Assembly (NCBI RefSeq): GCF_009708175.1
Contig: NZ_WMBB01000016.1
Location: 1 to 64,000, forward strand
Source: Nocardia aurantiaca
GTDB lineage: Bacteria > Actinomycetota > Actinomycetes > Mycobacteriales > Mycobacteriaceae
DNA: 64,000 nucleotides
Direction: 5' to 3'
The position numbers and the translations under genes are program-made. This document shows, piece after piece, positions 26,161-35,181 of this stretch; the stretch's first letter is position 1, and each line of letters opens with the position of its first letter. The notes beneath the pieces were generated by a model. The model saw nothing but the letters and a program-made list of their open reading frames with translations. It had not been told where the DNA came from and searched no databases.

Positions 26161-26414
26161 ACTGACGCCCTTTCGCTCGATCGAACCAGGTTCGAGCCTA
26201 CGCTCCCAACCATCCGAAAACCGCAGGGCTGAAGACACATTCGCCGAACCCGCAGCGGGACTACAGCCAATGGTGTTGGCGCTCGACGTCATTGCCATCT
26301 TGACGACCTCGCATACCTAGCCTTCACGCTCGTCGACCATCATCGTCGCGAACCTGACCGGGTGGAGGCGATCGGAAGGGACCGGTGGAAACCGGATACG
26401 TTCCTGTCTTCTGG

Positions 26415-26486
26415 TGCGCGATACTGGGATTGAACCAGTGACCTCTTCCGTGTCAGGGAAGCGCTCTCCCGCTGAGCTAATCGCGC
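26415..26486 (-). tRNA. tRNA-Val(GAC)
   Basis: A 72-nt tRNA. Acceptor GCGCGAT pairs with ATCGCGC, the anticodon stem CTTCC/GGAAG encloses CTGACAC (anticodon GAC), and the T-loop is GGTTCAATCCC. CCA is not encoded. An identical copy lies at 50657-50728. Confidence 0.97.
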
Positions 26487-26504
26487 CTGAAAAATCCCCC
26501 GTGG

Positions 26505-26577
26505 AGCGGATGACGGGATTCGAACCCGCGACCCTCACCTTGGCAAGGTGATGCGCTACCAGCTGCGCTACATCCGC
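26505..26577 (-). tRNA. tRNA-Gly(GCC)
   Basis: A 73-nt tRNA with acceptor GCGGATG/CATCCGC, anticodon loop TTGCCAA (GCC), and T-loop GGTTCGAATCC. It lies 18 nt upstream of tRNA-Val(GAC) and is probably co-transcribed. A second copy lies at 50847-50919. Confidence 0.97.
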
Positions 26578-26688
26578 GTGCTCGCCCGGCCTTGTGGGCC
26601 GATCGGCTTGCGGGACAGAACATTAGCCTATGGGTGGGTGGGTAATGCAAATCGCCAGGAAAATGGGGGATTTCGGGCGTGGCGAAGG

Positions 26689-27561
26689 TCAGTCGGCGGC
26701 GGGTTCCGGGTTGGGCAGGGGAGCGGCCTGGGCGCGGGAAAGGCGCACCGCCGCAACGCACATGACGACGACCGAGGCGGCGACGAAGGCGGTGCCGACC
26801 GGACCGGAGCGCAGTCGCTCGTCGAGGACCGTCATGCCGAGGAACGCCGCGCCGAGCGGTTCGGCGACGGTGAAGGCGGGCAGTGATGCCGACAGCGGAC
26901 CCACCTGATAGCCACGCTGTTGCATGTACAGGCCGAGCATGCCGCACGCGGCCAGGACGTACAGCTCCCAACTGGTCAGGGCGGTGCCGACGCCGACCCG
27001 GAAGAGATCGGTGACATTCTCGGTGAGGGCGGCGGAGATGCCGAACAGCAGACCCGCGGCCGTACCCAGCAGCAGAGCTTGCAGGGTGGGCACTCGCACC
27101 GTGGTAGCCACCGCGATGCCCGCGAGGATCGCGCCGATCAGCAAGCCCAGTGGGAGCACCCATCGATGCCAGGGCGCGTTGGTCACCCCCGCCGTCGGTT
27201 CCCCGATCACCAGGAAGCAGGCCAGCGCGATCGACAGCGCTGCCGCCTGCATCCACATCACCGCCGTCACCCGGCGACCGCTGTAGTGCGCGGCCAGCGG
27301 CAGCGCGAACACCAGCGCCGTCACCAGAATCGGTTGCACCACCAGGACCGAGCCCAGCGCCAGCGCCGCCACCTGGAACGCGAACCCGCCCGCATCCCCG
27401 ATCAACCCTGCCAGCCACCGTGGATTCCGAACCAGCTTGGCCAGCAGGGCATCCCCCTCGGGCACATCCGCCGCCGCCCGCTGCTGCGCCACCGCCGACA
27501 CCGCGAACAAGATCGCCCCGATGAACGCGCACACCACTGCTGCCACAGGTAGGTTTCCCAC
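26689..27561 (-). CDS. DMT-superfamily (EamA/NIPA-like) transporter
   Basis: This 290-aa integral membrane protein has about nine hydrophobic helices, starting NLPVAAVVCAFIGAILFAVSAVAQQ. Typical DMT segments are LVVQPILVTALVFALPL and ALLLGTAAGLLFGISAALTE, and it ends with a family-like 'LPAFTVAEPLGAAFLGMTVLDE' turn. It may export a small metabolite or move a divalent cation; the NIPA-like pattern suggests Mg, but this is weak. The start is GTG at 27561, which gives a signal-like first helix; the upstream ATG at 27657 adds 32 hydrophilic residues. Confidence 0.82.
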   Translation of the reverse strand: MGNLPVAAVVCAFIGAILFAVSAVAQQRAAADVPEGDALLAKLVRNPRWLAGLIGDAGGFAFQVAALALGSVLVVQPILVTALVFALPLAAHYSGRRVTAVMWMQAAALSIALACFLVIGEPTAGVTNAPWHRWVLPLGLLIGAILAGIAVATTVRVPTLQALLLGTAAGLLFGISAALTENVTDLFRVGVGTALTSWELYVLAACGMLGLYMQQRGYQVGPLSASLPAFTVAEPLGAAFLGMTVLDERLRSGPVGTAFVAASVVVMCVAAVRLSRAQAAPLPNPEPAAD

Positions 27562-27808
27562 CCGGCCAGTCTGCCCGACCAGTCGGTCCCGGTCGTTTGG
27601 CAGGGGCTGGTGACCAGCTGAATGTGAGGCGGTCGACAGCGAAGGTCGGCCCGTCACCGTGAAATTCGGGTCGGTGAGGCCCCTACGGTGACGCCGGCGG
27701 ACGTGGGGCGTCCCTCAGGTGCCTGACCGGTAAGGGCAGCTGTCGACGTGGGAAGCGCGAGTCGGCGACGGATCCCGGCTACGCCCCCCGAATCGCCGTA
27801 CGCGCGGG

Positions 27809-28300
27809 TCAGCGATCGATTTCGTCGGCCCAGGCTTGCAGGCCCGCCAGGAAGCCGCGGCGTTCGCCGGCATTCAGGCGGGACATGGCGCGCAGCAGTG
27901 CGTCGGAGCGGCGGTTGATGAACGCGGCCACGTCGTCGCGGCGGTCGTCGGGGAGGGAGAGCAGGGTGCGGCGGTTGTCGTCGGGGTCGTTGTCGCGTTG
28001 CAGCCAGCCGGCTCGATTCAGTTCTCCCGCAAGCTGACTCGCATTGGTGAGGCTGATGCCGAGGCGGCGGGCGAGGTCGCTCACGCTGAGGCTGCCCGCG
28101 GCCAGCACCTGGGCCAGGACCGCGCCGTGCCGGTTGCCCAGCCCGCCCGCCTCGAAGGACGCGCGCAGCGTCGCGGGCATATCGCCGTGCGCGCGGCGGA
28201 AATGCGTGGCGATCAGTGGTGCGAGCGCCTCCAGCCGCCGCTGCTCCTCCGCGCTCACCGGTACGCCCGCGGTGTCCGCCGCTCGCTGTGGCCGAGGCAC
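27809..28300 (-). CDS. MarR-family transcriptional regulator
   Basis: This 163-aa dimeric winged-helix repressor has the DNA-binding part at about residues 65-120: LAAGSLSVSDLARRLGISLTNASQLAGELNRAGWLQR and the wing DDNRRTLLSLPDD. It is divergent from the DUF1772 gene, and the gap contains a 31-bp palindrome, the expected autoregulatory operator. It probably responds to a phenolic or lipophilic ligand, as most MarR proteins do, but there is no direct evidence. Confidence 0.9.
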   Translation of the reverse strand: MPRPQRAADTAGVPVSAEEQRRLEALAPLIATHFRRAHGDMPATLRASFEAGGLGNRHGAVLAQVLAAGSLSVSDLARRLGISLTNASQLAGELNRAGWLQRDNDPDDNRRTLLSLPDDRRDDVAAFINRRSDALLRAMSRLNAGERRGFLAGLQAWADEIDR

Positions 28301-28351
28301 GAACCCTCCGTTCGATGTCGAACTGCCGTCTTGACAGAGTCAGGATACAGG

Positions 28352-28382
28352 TTCAAAAATCAGAACAGTTCTGAAATCTGAA
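28352..28382. promoter_or_regulatory. MarR operator, 31-bp symmetric palindrome
   Basis: The core TCAGAACAGTTCTGA (28360-28374) is a perfect palindrome except for its central base. It is flanked at equal distance by TTCA (28352-28355) and TGAA (28379-28382). It sits between the divergent marR and DUF1772 starts at 28300 and 28445. Confidence 0.8.
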
Positions 28383-28444
28383 TTATCTGGCAGATGGGCC
28401 ATGACCTCGCGCCTGGCTCCTGACCGTCCTGGAAAGGCTCACCC

Positions 28445-28945
28445 ATGCGCACCCGCCTGCTCACCGCGGCCGCCCTGCTCGCCACCGGATACCTGTGCGG
28501 CGCATTCGGTTACGGCTTGGTCAATGTGGCCCAAGCGTTCAAGACCGTGCCGCTGGACGTCCGCTTCACCTTCCACACCGCGCTGATGAAGGTGAACGGA
28601 CCCGTCATGCAATCGGCCATGGCACTGGCCGCCCTCACCTCACTGATGCTGGCGATCTACGGTGGCGGGCTCGTCCGCCGTTTGGCCGCAACGTCTTTCG
28701 GGTTGGAGGTGACGTCGTTCCTCATCACCCGATTCGGCAATGTCCCCATCAACGGCAAGATCAAGCAGTGGGCCGTGGGCCCCGTTCCCGCCGACTACGC
28801 CCAGCTCCTGCACCGCTGGGAGCTGTTCCACATCGCCCGCACGACCACGGCGCTGCTGGCCTTCCTGCTCATCATCACCGCGGCCGTCTTCGCTCATCCG
28901 AGCCGCGCGGCTGCGCGTCAGGCAGTTCTGGTGGCCCCCAACTGA
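28445..28945 (+). CDS. DUF1772 family membrane protein
   Basis: This 166-aa protein has four hydrophobic helices (residues 5-30, 57-76, 85-100 and 137-155). It carries the DUF1772 features LVNVAQAFKTVPLDVRFTFHTALMKVNGPVM and INGKIKQWAVGPVPADYAQLLHRWELFHIAR. The family is unassigned, but members often sit beside MarR or TetR regulators and are induced by them. The start has GGAAAGG upstream. It is controlled, by position, by the 31-bp palindrome. Its end overlaps the convergent CPBP gene by 28 bp. Confidence 0.88.
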   Translation: MRTRLLTAAALLATGYLCGAFGYGLVNVAQAFKTVPLDVRFTFHTALMKVNGPVMQSAMALAALTSLMLAIYGGGLVRRLAATSFGLEVTSFLITRFGNVPINGKIKQWAVGPVPADYAQLLHRWELFHIARTTTALLAFLLIITAAVFAHPSRAAARQAVLVAPN

Positions 28946-29613
28946 ATTCGAGCGGCCGGGGCGGCGCCGTGATAGAAGTGCCGCCCCAGCCCCACGGAGA
29001 ACACCAGGATCCCGTACAGCGCGTGCTCCACCGAGGCGGTGAACAACGACCGCGTCCGCATGTACCGCGCCGCGAACAACCATCCGCCGACACTGCTCGC
29101 CGCCACCGAGAACCAGCTCCCGAACACGATGTGCACATACCCGAACGCCGCCGCGCTGGCCGCCACCATGGCCCGCCCGTCCCCGAACACCGGCGCGTAC
29201 CGGTGGAACAGGAACGAGCGGAAGATCAACTCCTGCGGATACACGCTCAACGCCGGATACAACACCATGACCGCCAGCCAGATCAGCGGATTCCGCCGCG
29301 GCAGATCGAAAAGATCCTCCCGCCGCAGCACCGCCGTGGCCGCGGTCAGCGCCAGCGCGTTCGCCCCCGCGGTCATCGCCATCGACCGCGCCTGCTCCGG
29401 AAACGCCTCCGCCCGCCACAGCGACCCGCGATCGAACCCCTTCGACCGCCGCAGGTACACCGTCACCCCGGTCCCCAGCACCAGCAACGCCGGAATCGGT
29501 GGCTTCCCCCGCAACACCGCGTTGTAGAGAGTCGTCCCACCGAAGAACAACGCCGCGTACTCGGCCGCCAGATACACCCGTCGCCACCGCCGAATCCTCA
29601 TGGGCTTCACCAT
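28918..29613 (-). CDS. CPBP-family intramembrane glutamic protease-like protein
   Basis: This 231-aa multi-pass protein has six to seven hydrophobic segments and the CPBP motif set in modified form: YPQELIFRSFLFHRYAP, where the usual EExxxR reads QELIFR, and FGYVHIVFG. With one of the two glutamates replaced, catalysis is uncertain. Bacterial members process peptides or protect against bacteriocins. The start is ATG at 29613, which overlaps the stop of a 65-codon frame just upstream. Confidence 0.75.
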   Translation of the reverse strand: MVKPMRIRRWRRVYLAAEYAALFFGGTTLYNAVLRGKPPIPALLVLGTGVTVYLRRSKGFDRGSLWRAEAFPEQARSMAMTAGANALALTAATAVLRREDLFDLPRRNPLIWLAVMVLYPALSVYPQELIFRSFLFHRYAPVFGDGRAMVAASAAAFGYVHIVFGSWFSVAASSVGGWLFAARYMRTRSLFTASVEHALYGILVFSVGLGRHFYHGAAPAARIQLGATRTA

Positions 29614-29804
29614 AATTTCCCGATCGCGAATGCGCTGATCAGAAGGAACTCTCCCGATTCGGTCTTCGCTGCCGCTGCGGAGAGCAGTTGCTCGAATCGG
29701 TCGGGGTAGCTGGGCAATTCGGTCGCCACTTGCGCGATCGACATGATCGGCACCGCCGCCGGTCCGAACGGGATGACATTGATCGGCACGACGGCCGCCA
29801 CCAA
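29607..29804 (-). CDS. Possible 65-aa small protein upstream of CPBP
   Basis: The frame ends TTATGGTGA, overlapping the CPBP ATG, the layout of translationally coupled genes. The peptide (SIAQVATELPSYPDRFEQLLSA) has plausible composition, but no family or ribosome binding site is clear. Either a small protein or chance. Confidence 0.3.
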   Translation of the reverse strand: MVAAVVPINVIPFGPAAVPIMSIAQVATELPSYPDRFEQLLSAAAAKTESGEFLLISAFAIGKLW

Positions 29805-29937
29805 CCCGATCCAGGACCGCCACCGCGCGTTGCACGGATGTCCGCTTCGGTTGCACGGCGATGGTCGGCATGAGTGCGCGCAGCGCGGGGCCGAGGATTC
29901 CGGCGAACGCTGTCCCGACGCGGCCCGAGAAGAAGCC

Positions 29938-30144
29938 TCAGTCGGGTAGCCGGCGCATCTCCAGCAGGGTGAGTCCGAGGTTGTCGATGCGGGCGAGAAT
30001 TCCGCGCATGGCGGTGGGGTCGCTGATCGATCCGAACAGGATCGTCATACCGGGCCGGAGGGGCGCGGTGGACAGCTCGGGAAACGCCGCCAGCGCCCGC
30101 TCGGTGAGTTCACCGTCGACAACGAACTGATAGCGAGTCGACAT
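29938..30144 (-). CDS. Small conserved protein downstream of the LAL regulator
   Basis: This 68-aa protein (MSTRYQFVVDGELTERALAA, then LRPGMTILFGSISDPTAMRGILARIDNLGLTLLEMRRL) is a ferredoxin-like alpha/beta pattern common in actinobacteria near LuxR genes, where it may be an ACT-like partner. The start at 30144 follows GGAGGCCGCC. It is about 120 nt downstream of the LAL regulator in the same direction, so co-transcription is possible. The function is not known. Confidence 0.7.
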   Translation of the reverse strand: MSTRYQFVVDGELTERALAAFPELSTAPLRPGMTILFGSISDPTAMRGILARIDNLGLTLLEMRRLPD

Positions 30145-30264
30145 CGTACGGCGGCCTCCTGGTTCCGGTTTCGCGTCATCAGCTCGAGTGCCCCAGGACG
30201 ACTATCTGCTCGATCGACACCGGATGCCCTCATCCATCGAGGGTGAATTCGGGGGCGCACCCCC

Positions 30265-32901
30265 TCACAACAGCCCGGTGCGCCGGGCTCGGTCCACCGC
30301 ATCGACGCGAGAATTGCCACCCAGTTTGGCGTAGATGTTGCGCAGATGGGTCTTGACGGTGTTGATCGAGACCCCCAGATCATCGGCGATCTGCTGGCTG
30401 GTGCGCCCCGAAGGCAATTGCCGCAGTACCTTGAACTCGGTGACGGTCAGGCTCGGATGTCGACTGTGCCTGCGCGCCAGGGGATGTCGGCGCAACATCT
30501 CGACGAAAGCGTCGTGGTGGCCGAAGCTCCCGGTGAAACGGTCCAGGAGCGCCAGGGTTCCGGGCACATCGAGAAACGGCCTTACGATTCGCTCCTGGGC
30601 GGCCCAGCGCACTCCGTTCTCCACACCGGTATGGGCGCCGGTCGTGCCGCCCAGTTCGAAATGCGCGGCCGCATACAGCAGCCATGCGGTGACTCGGTGG
30701 ACAGGATGCAACGACGTCGAGCCGTCCAGTAGTGGTTCGACCAGTTCCAGGACCCGGCGCGATCTGTGGCCGTCGGAGGCCAGAGCGGCGCGGGCGATGA
30801 GGATTTCGGGTATCGCGCCGAAAATCGAACACGCCTGCTCGACCAGCAGTTGCGCCTCGTATGGCTCCCGCACTTCCAGCAACGCCCACACCACGAAGGG
30901 AATCAGCCTGGCACTCGTCGTCGCCACCGGATGGAAGGTGAGCAGGCGGGTGAACCCGGTGCGCAGCAGTTGCGCGGCTGCGCTCTTGTCCTCGGTGATC
31001 TCGAAGTCCATCAGCGTCCCGATCATGTGCGAGAGCCAGCCGCCGTTCGCGCCGATCGATCCGTCCAGCAGGGTGTTCTCGGCTCGGGCGTAGGCCACGA
31101 GTTCGAGGTCGAGGCTGTCGCCTTGCAGATAGGCGCCGAGGACCTCCAGCGCCATGAGCTGCGCGGCCTCCGTCGTTTCGAGCAGGTCATGTTCGCGTGC
31201 CACCCGCAGCGCGTGCTCGGCCCGCCGCCGCATCGTCGTGACCGACCCCGTGAGCGCGGACGCCAAGCCGAGCCGGGTCAACGCGCGCAGCCGCAGCTGC
31301 GGTAGCGCGCGCACCTCCGCTGCGGCCAAACCCCGTCGCAACCGTTCCTCACCCGCTTCGACCGCGCCGTCGACCAGGAGGACGGTGGCGGTTTCGATCG
31401 CGGCGTAGCAGTCCAGATCGGGTTGACCGGTTGCCGGTAGGTGGTGCGATAGACGCAGTGCGTCCGGGGTGAGGCCGGTGGTGGTGGCCAGTTCGCAGTG
31501 CACCGCGGCGGTCAGCGCGGTGAGCATGTCGGAGCCGACGAACGATTCGGAACTGCCCGGGGTGTCGGACAGCGTGTCGAAATGTGCGCGGGCGGCGGCG
31601 ATATCGCTGCGGACCAGAGCGTCGACCACGCGCAGTGTCCGCAGGTAGGGATCCGCTGCCAGCGCCGCGTCCGCCGCGGTCAGGGCGTCGAACAGTGCCG
31701 GACCGTATCCCCGGAGAATCAGGTTCAGACCGTGCGCCCGCAGGAAGTCGAGCCTCGCCCGCCGCTGCGGCAGTGCCAGGACGTGGGGCAGCGCCGCGGC
31801 GGGTTCTCCGATCGACTGCAGGTGAAGCGCGGTGCGCAGCTGAAGTTCTTCGTCGAGCTCTGGACCGAGCCGGTTGAGCTCCGCGCGGAAATAGGCACGC
31901 AGCATCGGATGGTACGCAAACCAGATATGGCCTTTGCGGACAACGGAAGTGAGCGGATAGTTCAGGCGCTCGAGTTCGTGAAGCCGGTGCCCGGCGCCGC
32001 CGCCCACCAGATCGTCGGCCAGTTGCTCGGTGAACTCGGCCGGCACACATGTGTAGGTGAGAAACACGCGCAATCCGGGTGGGAGTGCGTCGATGAGTTC
32101 TCCGGCCAACAAATCCGACACCGAAGCAGGCAGCCGTGACAGCGCGGTCAAGGCCGCGGCCGAATCCTCGGGCCGGGCCGCGAGAGAGATGGCGGCGATG
32201 CGGACCAGTGCCGCCCAGCCGCGGGTCAGCTCCATCAGCATCGTGAGTTCGGGGTCGGTGAGCCGACATCCCTGATCCCTGCACAGGCGGGCGGCTTCGG
32301 TGACCGAGAACGCCAATTGTCCAGGGCCCCATCGTCGTAGCCGGGATCCCAGCTCGAGCAGGTGCCAGCGGATCGGCGGCTCGAAGCGTGTCGAAACGAC
32401 GACGGTGACGCCCGGGGGCACGTGCAGCAGGACGTATTCGAGCCCAGCCAGCGTGAGGGGGGTGGTGATGAGATGCGCATCGTCGATCACCACCAGCGCG
32501 GGTTCGCCGCGCGCGGTGAGCGCCTCCACCAGATCGGTGGCGTCGGCGAGCGAGTCGGCCATCGCATTGCGGGCCGAGGGTGCCAGGCCCAGCTGCGGGC
32601 GAAGTCGCCGCCAGAGGTTCAGCGCCGGCGTCGCTTCCTGTGCCCGAAGCCATGCCACTCGACCGTGTCGGGTGCGGGTGCGGCGTCGCTCGACCCACTG
32701 CGTCAACAGCACCGACTTGCCGGTACCCACGGGCGAGCACACAAGGAGCACACAGCCTTCCGGCGCTTCGGCGGCGGCGTCCAGTTCCGCGATGAGGCCT
32801 CGGCGGGAAATCGGGGAAAAGGCCAGCCGTGGAATTCCCGGAACGTCCGTAGCCGGAAGTTGTTCCGGTCCGGGCAATTCCAGGTCGTGCGAAACGGTCA
32901 T
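30265..32901 (-). CDS. LAL/MalT-type ATP-dependent LuxR regulator
   Basis: This 878-aa transcriptional activator has an N-terminal STAND-type NTPase: the P-loop is in CSPVGTGKSVLL (residues 55-66) and a Walker B (ALVVIDDAHLI) follows about 65 residues later. A long helical TPR-like middle leads to a C-terminal LuxR helix-turn-helix: LTVTEFKVLRQLPSG, then QQIADDLGVSINTVKTHL and NIYAKLGGNSRVDAV. Such proteins switch on genes upon ligand and ATP binding. The ATG at 32901 has GGGAGA upstream; the frame is open to 33096, but no site supports that. Regulatory targets are not evident; the small gene 29938-30144 may be one. Confidence 0.9.
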   Translation of the reverse strand: MTVSHDLELPGPEQLPATDVPGIPRLAFSPISRRGLIAELDAAAEAPEGCVLLVCSPVGTGKSVLLTQWVERRRTRTRHGRVAWLRAQEATPALNLWRRLRPQLGLAPSARNAMADSLADATDLVEALTARGEPALVVIDDAHLITTPLTLAGLEYVLLHVPPGVTVVVSTRFEPPIRWHLLELGSRLRRWGPGQLAFSVTEAARLCRDQGCRLTDPELTMLMELTRGWAALVRIAAISLAARPEDSAAALTALSRLPASVSDLLAGELIDALPPGLRVFLTYTCVPAEFTEQLADDLVGGGAGHRLHELERLNYPLTSVVRKGHIWFAYHPMLRAYFRAELNRLGPELDEELQLRTALHLQSIGEPAAALPHVLALPQRRARLDFLRAHGLNLILRGYGPALFDALTAADAALAADPYLRTLRVVDALVRSDIAAARAHFDTLSDTPGSSESFVGSDMLTALTAAVHCELATTTGLTPDALRLSHHLPATGQPDLDCYAAIETATVLLVDGAVEAGEERLRRGLAAAEVRALPQLRLRALTRLGLASALTGSVTTMRRRAEHALRVAREHDLLETTEAAQLMALEVLGAYLQGDSLDLELVAYARAENTLLDGSIGANGGWLSHMIGTLMDFEITEDKSAAAQLLRTGFTRLLTFHPVATTSARLIPFVVWALLEVREPYEAQLLVEQACSIFGAIPEILIARAALASDGHRSRRVLELVEPLLDGSTSLHPVHRVTAWLLYAAAHFELGGTTGAHTGVENGVRWAAQERIVRPFLDVPGTLALLDRFTGSFGHHDAFVEMLRRHPLARRHSRHPSLTVTEFKVLRQLPSGRTSQQIADDLGVSINTVKTHLRNIYAKLGGNSRVDAVDRARRTGLL

Positions 32902-33122
32902 CGCGTCTCCCGTGGCCGGCCGACAGGGTGGTGTGGCGCTCCGATCTGCGCAGTTTAACGGACGAGCATCCTCGAATTGCCAACCGAAATGATCGTGTTG
33001 TCGATTCACCGCGGAGGAGACCTCACCCGAATGAGGTGATCCCCGACCCCGGACCACTCGAATACTGTGCACGGCGGTCGCCATTCGAGGCGGCAATTCG
33101 ATCGAGGCAACCGAGGTGCGCT

Positions 33123-33497
33123 ATGTCATTCTGGGAAGTGCTCTGGCTCATTGTGGTGAGCTTCGCGTTCATCGCCTATCTGCTGATGCTGTTCTACATC
33201 GTCGGCGACCTGTTCCGTGATCGAGACACCTCCGGATGGATCAAGGCGATCTGGGTCATTTTCCTGATCTTCCTGCCCATACTCACGTCCCTGGTCTATC
33301 TGATCGCCCGTGGAGCCGGCATGCAGGAGCGCGCGACCGCGCGGGCGGAGGAATGGCAGGCCGCGGAAACGGAGTACATCCGCAAGACCGCGGGGACCAA
33401 TCCCGCCGCGCAGATCGCCGACGCCAAGCGGCTGCTGGGTGAGGGCACGATCAACCAGCAGGAATTCGAACATCTGAAGGCCAAAGCTCTGGCCTGA
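33123..33497 (+). CDS. PLDc_N plus SHOCT small membrane protein
   Basis: This 124-aa protein has two membrane helices (LWLIVVSFAFIAYLLMLFYIVGDLF and AIWVIFLIFLPILTSLVYLIARG) forming a PLDc_N-type anchor. A charged linker and a C-terminal SHOCT domain follow (AAQIADAKRLLGEGTINQQEFEHLKAKAL). SHOCT domains often mediate oligomerisation. Similar two-part proteins are frequent and uncharacterised in actinobacteria. A terminator-like hairpin follows. Confidence 0.88.
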   Translation: MSFWEVLWLIVVSFAFIAYLLMLFYIVGDLFRDRDTSGWIKAIWVIFLIFLPILTSLVYLIARGAGMQERATARAEEWQAAETEYIRKTAGTNPAAQIADAKRLLGEGTINQQEFEHLKAKALA

Positions 33498-33506
33498 CAA
33501 CCCGAT

Positions 33507-33545
33507 TCCCGGGGCCGCCACCGTCATTCGGGGGCGGCCCCGGGA
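33507..33545. terminator. Hairpin after the SHOCT gene
   Basis: TCCCGGGGCCGCC (33507-33519) pairs with GGCGGCCCCGGGA (33533-33545), 13 bp with a 13-nt loop, starting 10 nt after the SHOCT stop. There is no U-run. Confidence 0.7.
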
Positions 33546-33694
33546 TGTCCAGTCGGGCCGCGCTGCCGCCCGACTCTCGTAGGACCGAGGTCGAGACTCC
33601 CATGGAGCCCGCTGAATCCGGCGCGCTGCCGTGGATCACGATGCGCGGCGCGGCGATCGCGGGGCGCACGTGGAGACGCCGCGCGGTGAGAGAG

Positions 33695-34729
33695 TCAGCT
33701 CAGTTGAACCACCGCGGTGGCACGGCCGAACACCTTGCGGCCCTCGTGCATTGCGGTGATCGCGATCCTGGCCGTGCCGTCCACCGGGTCGACCGACTTG
33801 ACCTTCCCCGTGAATTCGATGGCCGTGGGCCCCTCGCTGCCGACGTAGACCGGATTGCTCATGCGCACACTCAGCTGCTTCAGCGCACCCGGATCACGCA
33901 GCCAGGACGTGACGAAGGATCCGGCATAGGCCATGGTGAGCATGCCGTGCGCGACCACGCCGTGCTTCAGCCCGACCATGCGGGCGGCGTCGGCGTGCCA
34001 GTGGATCGGATTCGCGTCACCCGCCACGCCCGCGTAGCGGACCAGATCGCCGATCGTGAGAAAGACCGTGCGCCCGGGTAATTCGTCGCCCTCGGCCACC
34101 GCACCGAATGATCGCGACTTGGTGCTCCGGTACCGGGCCACCGGGGGGTTCCAGTCGGCGACCTCGATCCGCTCCGGCGCCCGCTGCACGAACGTCTCCA
34201 TTCCGCGGTGCACGAGGTCCCCCATCCGTTGCGCGATGTGCGCGCTGTCGTCCGACGACTCCGACCGCGCGATCACACTGGTTGTCCCGACGGCCACGAC
34301 CTCGCCCCACTGAACGGTCACGACGTTGTCGAAGACGAACATGTCCCCACCGAACGCCTGCCGAAACGACCGCAGCGCCACATTGCTCGTCAACCGATCC
34401 CCGACCAGCACCGGCCGATGAATATCCAGCACCTGGTCCGTATGCACCGACACCCGCAGGTCATACCCCGCCAAAATCTCGCTCATCGCATGCAGCACCG
34501 GTCCGGCCAGCAGGGACACGAACGTCGGCGACGCAGGCAGCGCCGAATACCCTAGCTCGGCAGCCGCGCCCTCATCCCAATGCGCCATATGGTCGTCCTG
34601 CACAGCGGCCGCGTACTCCCGGACCTTCTCCCGGCCCACCTCGTAATACCCCTCGAGCTGGAACCGCCGCCCCAACATCGACTGCGCGTGCTCGATCGCG
34701 TCGAGCCCCACTGCCACAGCTCCGTTCAT
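33695..34729 (-). CDS. Fused MaoC-type (R)-hydroxyacyl dehydratase (HadA/HadB-like)
   Basis: This 344-aa protein looks like two tandem hot-dog domains. The N-terminal half (GRRFQLEGYYEVGREKVREYAAAVQ, then LGYSALPASPTFVSLLAGPV) matches the FAS1_DH_region type of HadA. The C-terminal half (GDLVRYAGVAGDANPIHWHADAARMVGLKHGVVAHGMLTMAYA) is a MaoC domain with the hydratase 2 Asp/His pair in GDANPIHWH. A single-chain HadAB would dehydrate (3R)-hydroxyacyl thioesters in fatty acid or mycolic acid elongation. The ATG at 34729 was chosen because the upstream frame, to 35401, is not protein-like. It stands alone. Confidence 0.88.
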   Translation of the reverse strand: MNGAVAVGLDAIEHAQSMLGRRFQLEGYYEVGREKVREYAAAVQDDHMAHWDEGAAAELGYSALPASPTFVSLLAGPVLHAMSEILAGYDLRVSVHTDQVLDIHRPVLVGDRLTSNVALRSFRQAFGGDMFVFDNVVTVQWGEVVAVGTTSVIARSESSDDSAHIAQRMGDLVHRGMETFVQRAPERIEVADWNPPVARYRSTKSRSFGAVAEGDELPGRTVFLTIGDLVRYAGVAGDANPIHWHADAARMVGLKHGVVAHGMLTMAYAGSFVTSWLRDPGALKQLSVRMSNPVYVGSEGPTAIEFTGKVKSVDPVDGTARIAITAMHEGRKVFGRATAVVQLS

Positions 34730-35181
34730 GACCGCGTACCCACCTTCTCCACCGATTCGAACCGAACAATTCCCGAACCATCGATGTCGAGCGACTGCCG
34801 CATGACCCGGCAAGAAGAGGTCGAGTGATACGCGTTGCGGCACACGCAGAGTAACCACCCATGCCGTCGTCCTCGCGCAGGACACCCCGAAATACCGGAG
34901 CCCCGATCCCGATCCAGGCCTGACCGGCCTGAATCTCGGTGCGCGATACTGAGATCGAGCGCCGCATTGCGGACCGATTTGTCCGGTGAGTTGCGGCCGG
35001 GGGTGATTCCCGCCTCGGCCGCGGATATCGCGGTGGCGACACTTCTTGCCCATGCCGCGACCGGCCGCTGGGCCACCGTCATCCCACCGACCTGGCTGCG
35101 CACCATACGGCCACCCGGCGGCGACCCGCGACGTGGGGCTGTCGGGCAGCGCGGCCCGCGTCATCCCGATCGCCGCGGCGG
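34730..35181 (+). pseudogene. Possible LysR-regulator remnant
   Basis: No intact gene occupies this gap. On the plus strand, about 34960-35110, the frame reads LSGELRPGVIPAS then TLLAHAATGRWATVIPPTWL. These resemble the beginning and a late segment of a LysR effector domain, brought together by deletion. It sits next to the hydrogenase maturation genes but need not relate to them. The call is weak. Confidence 0.3.
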
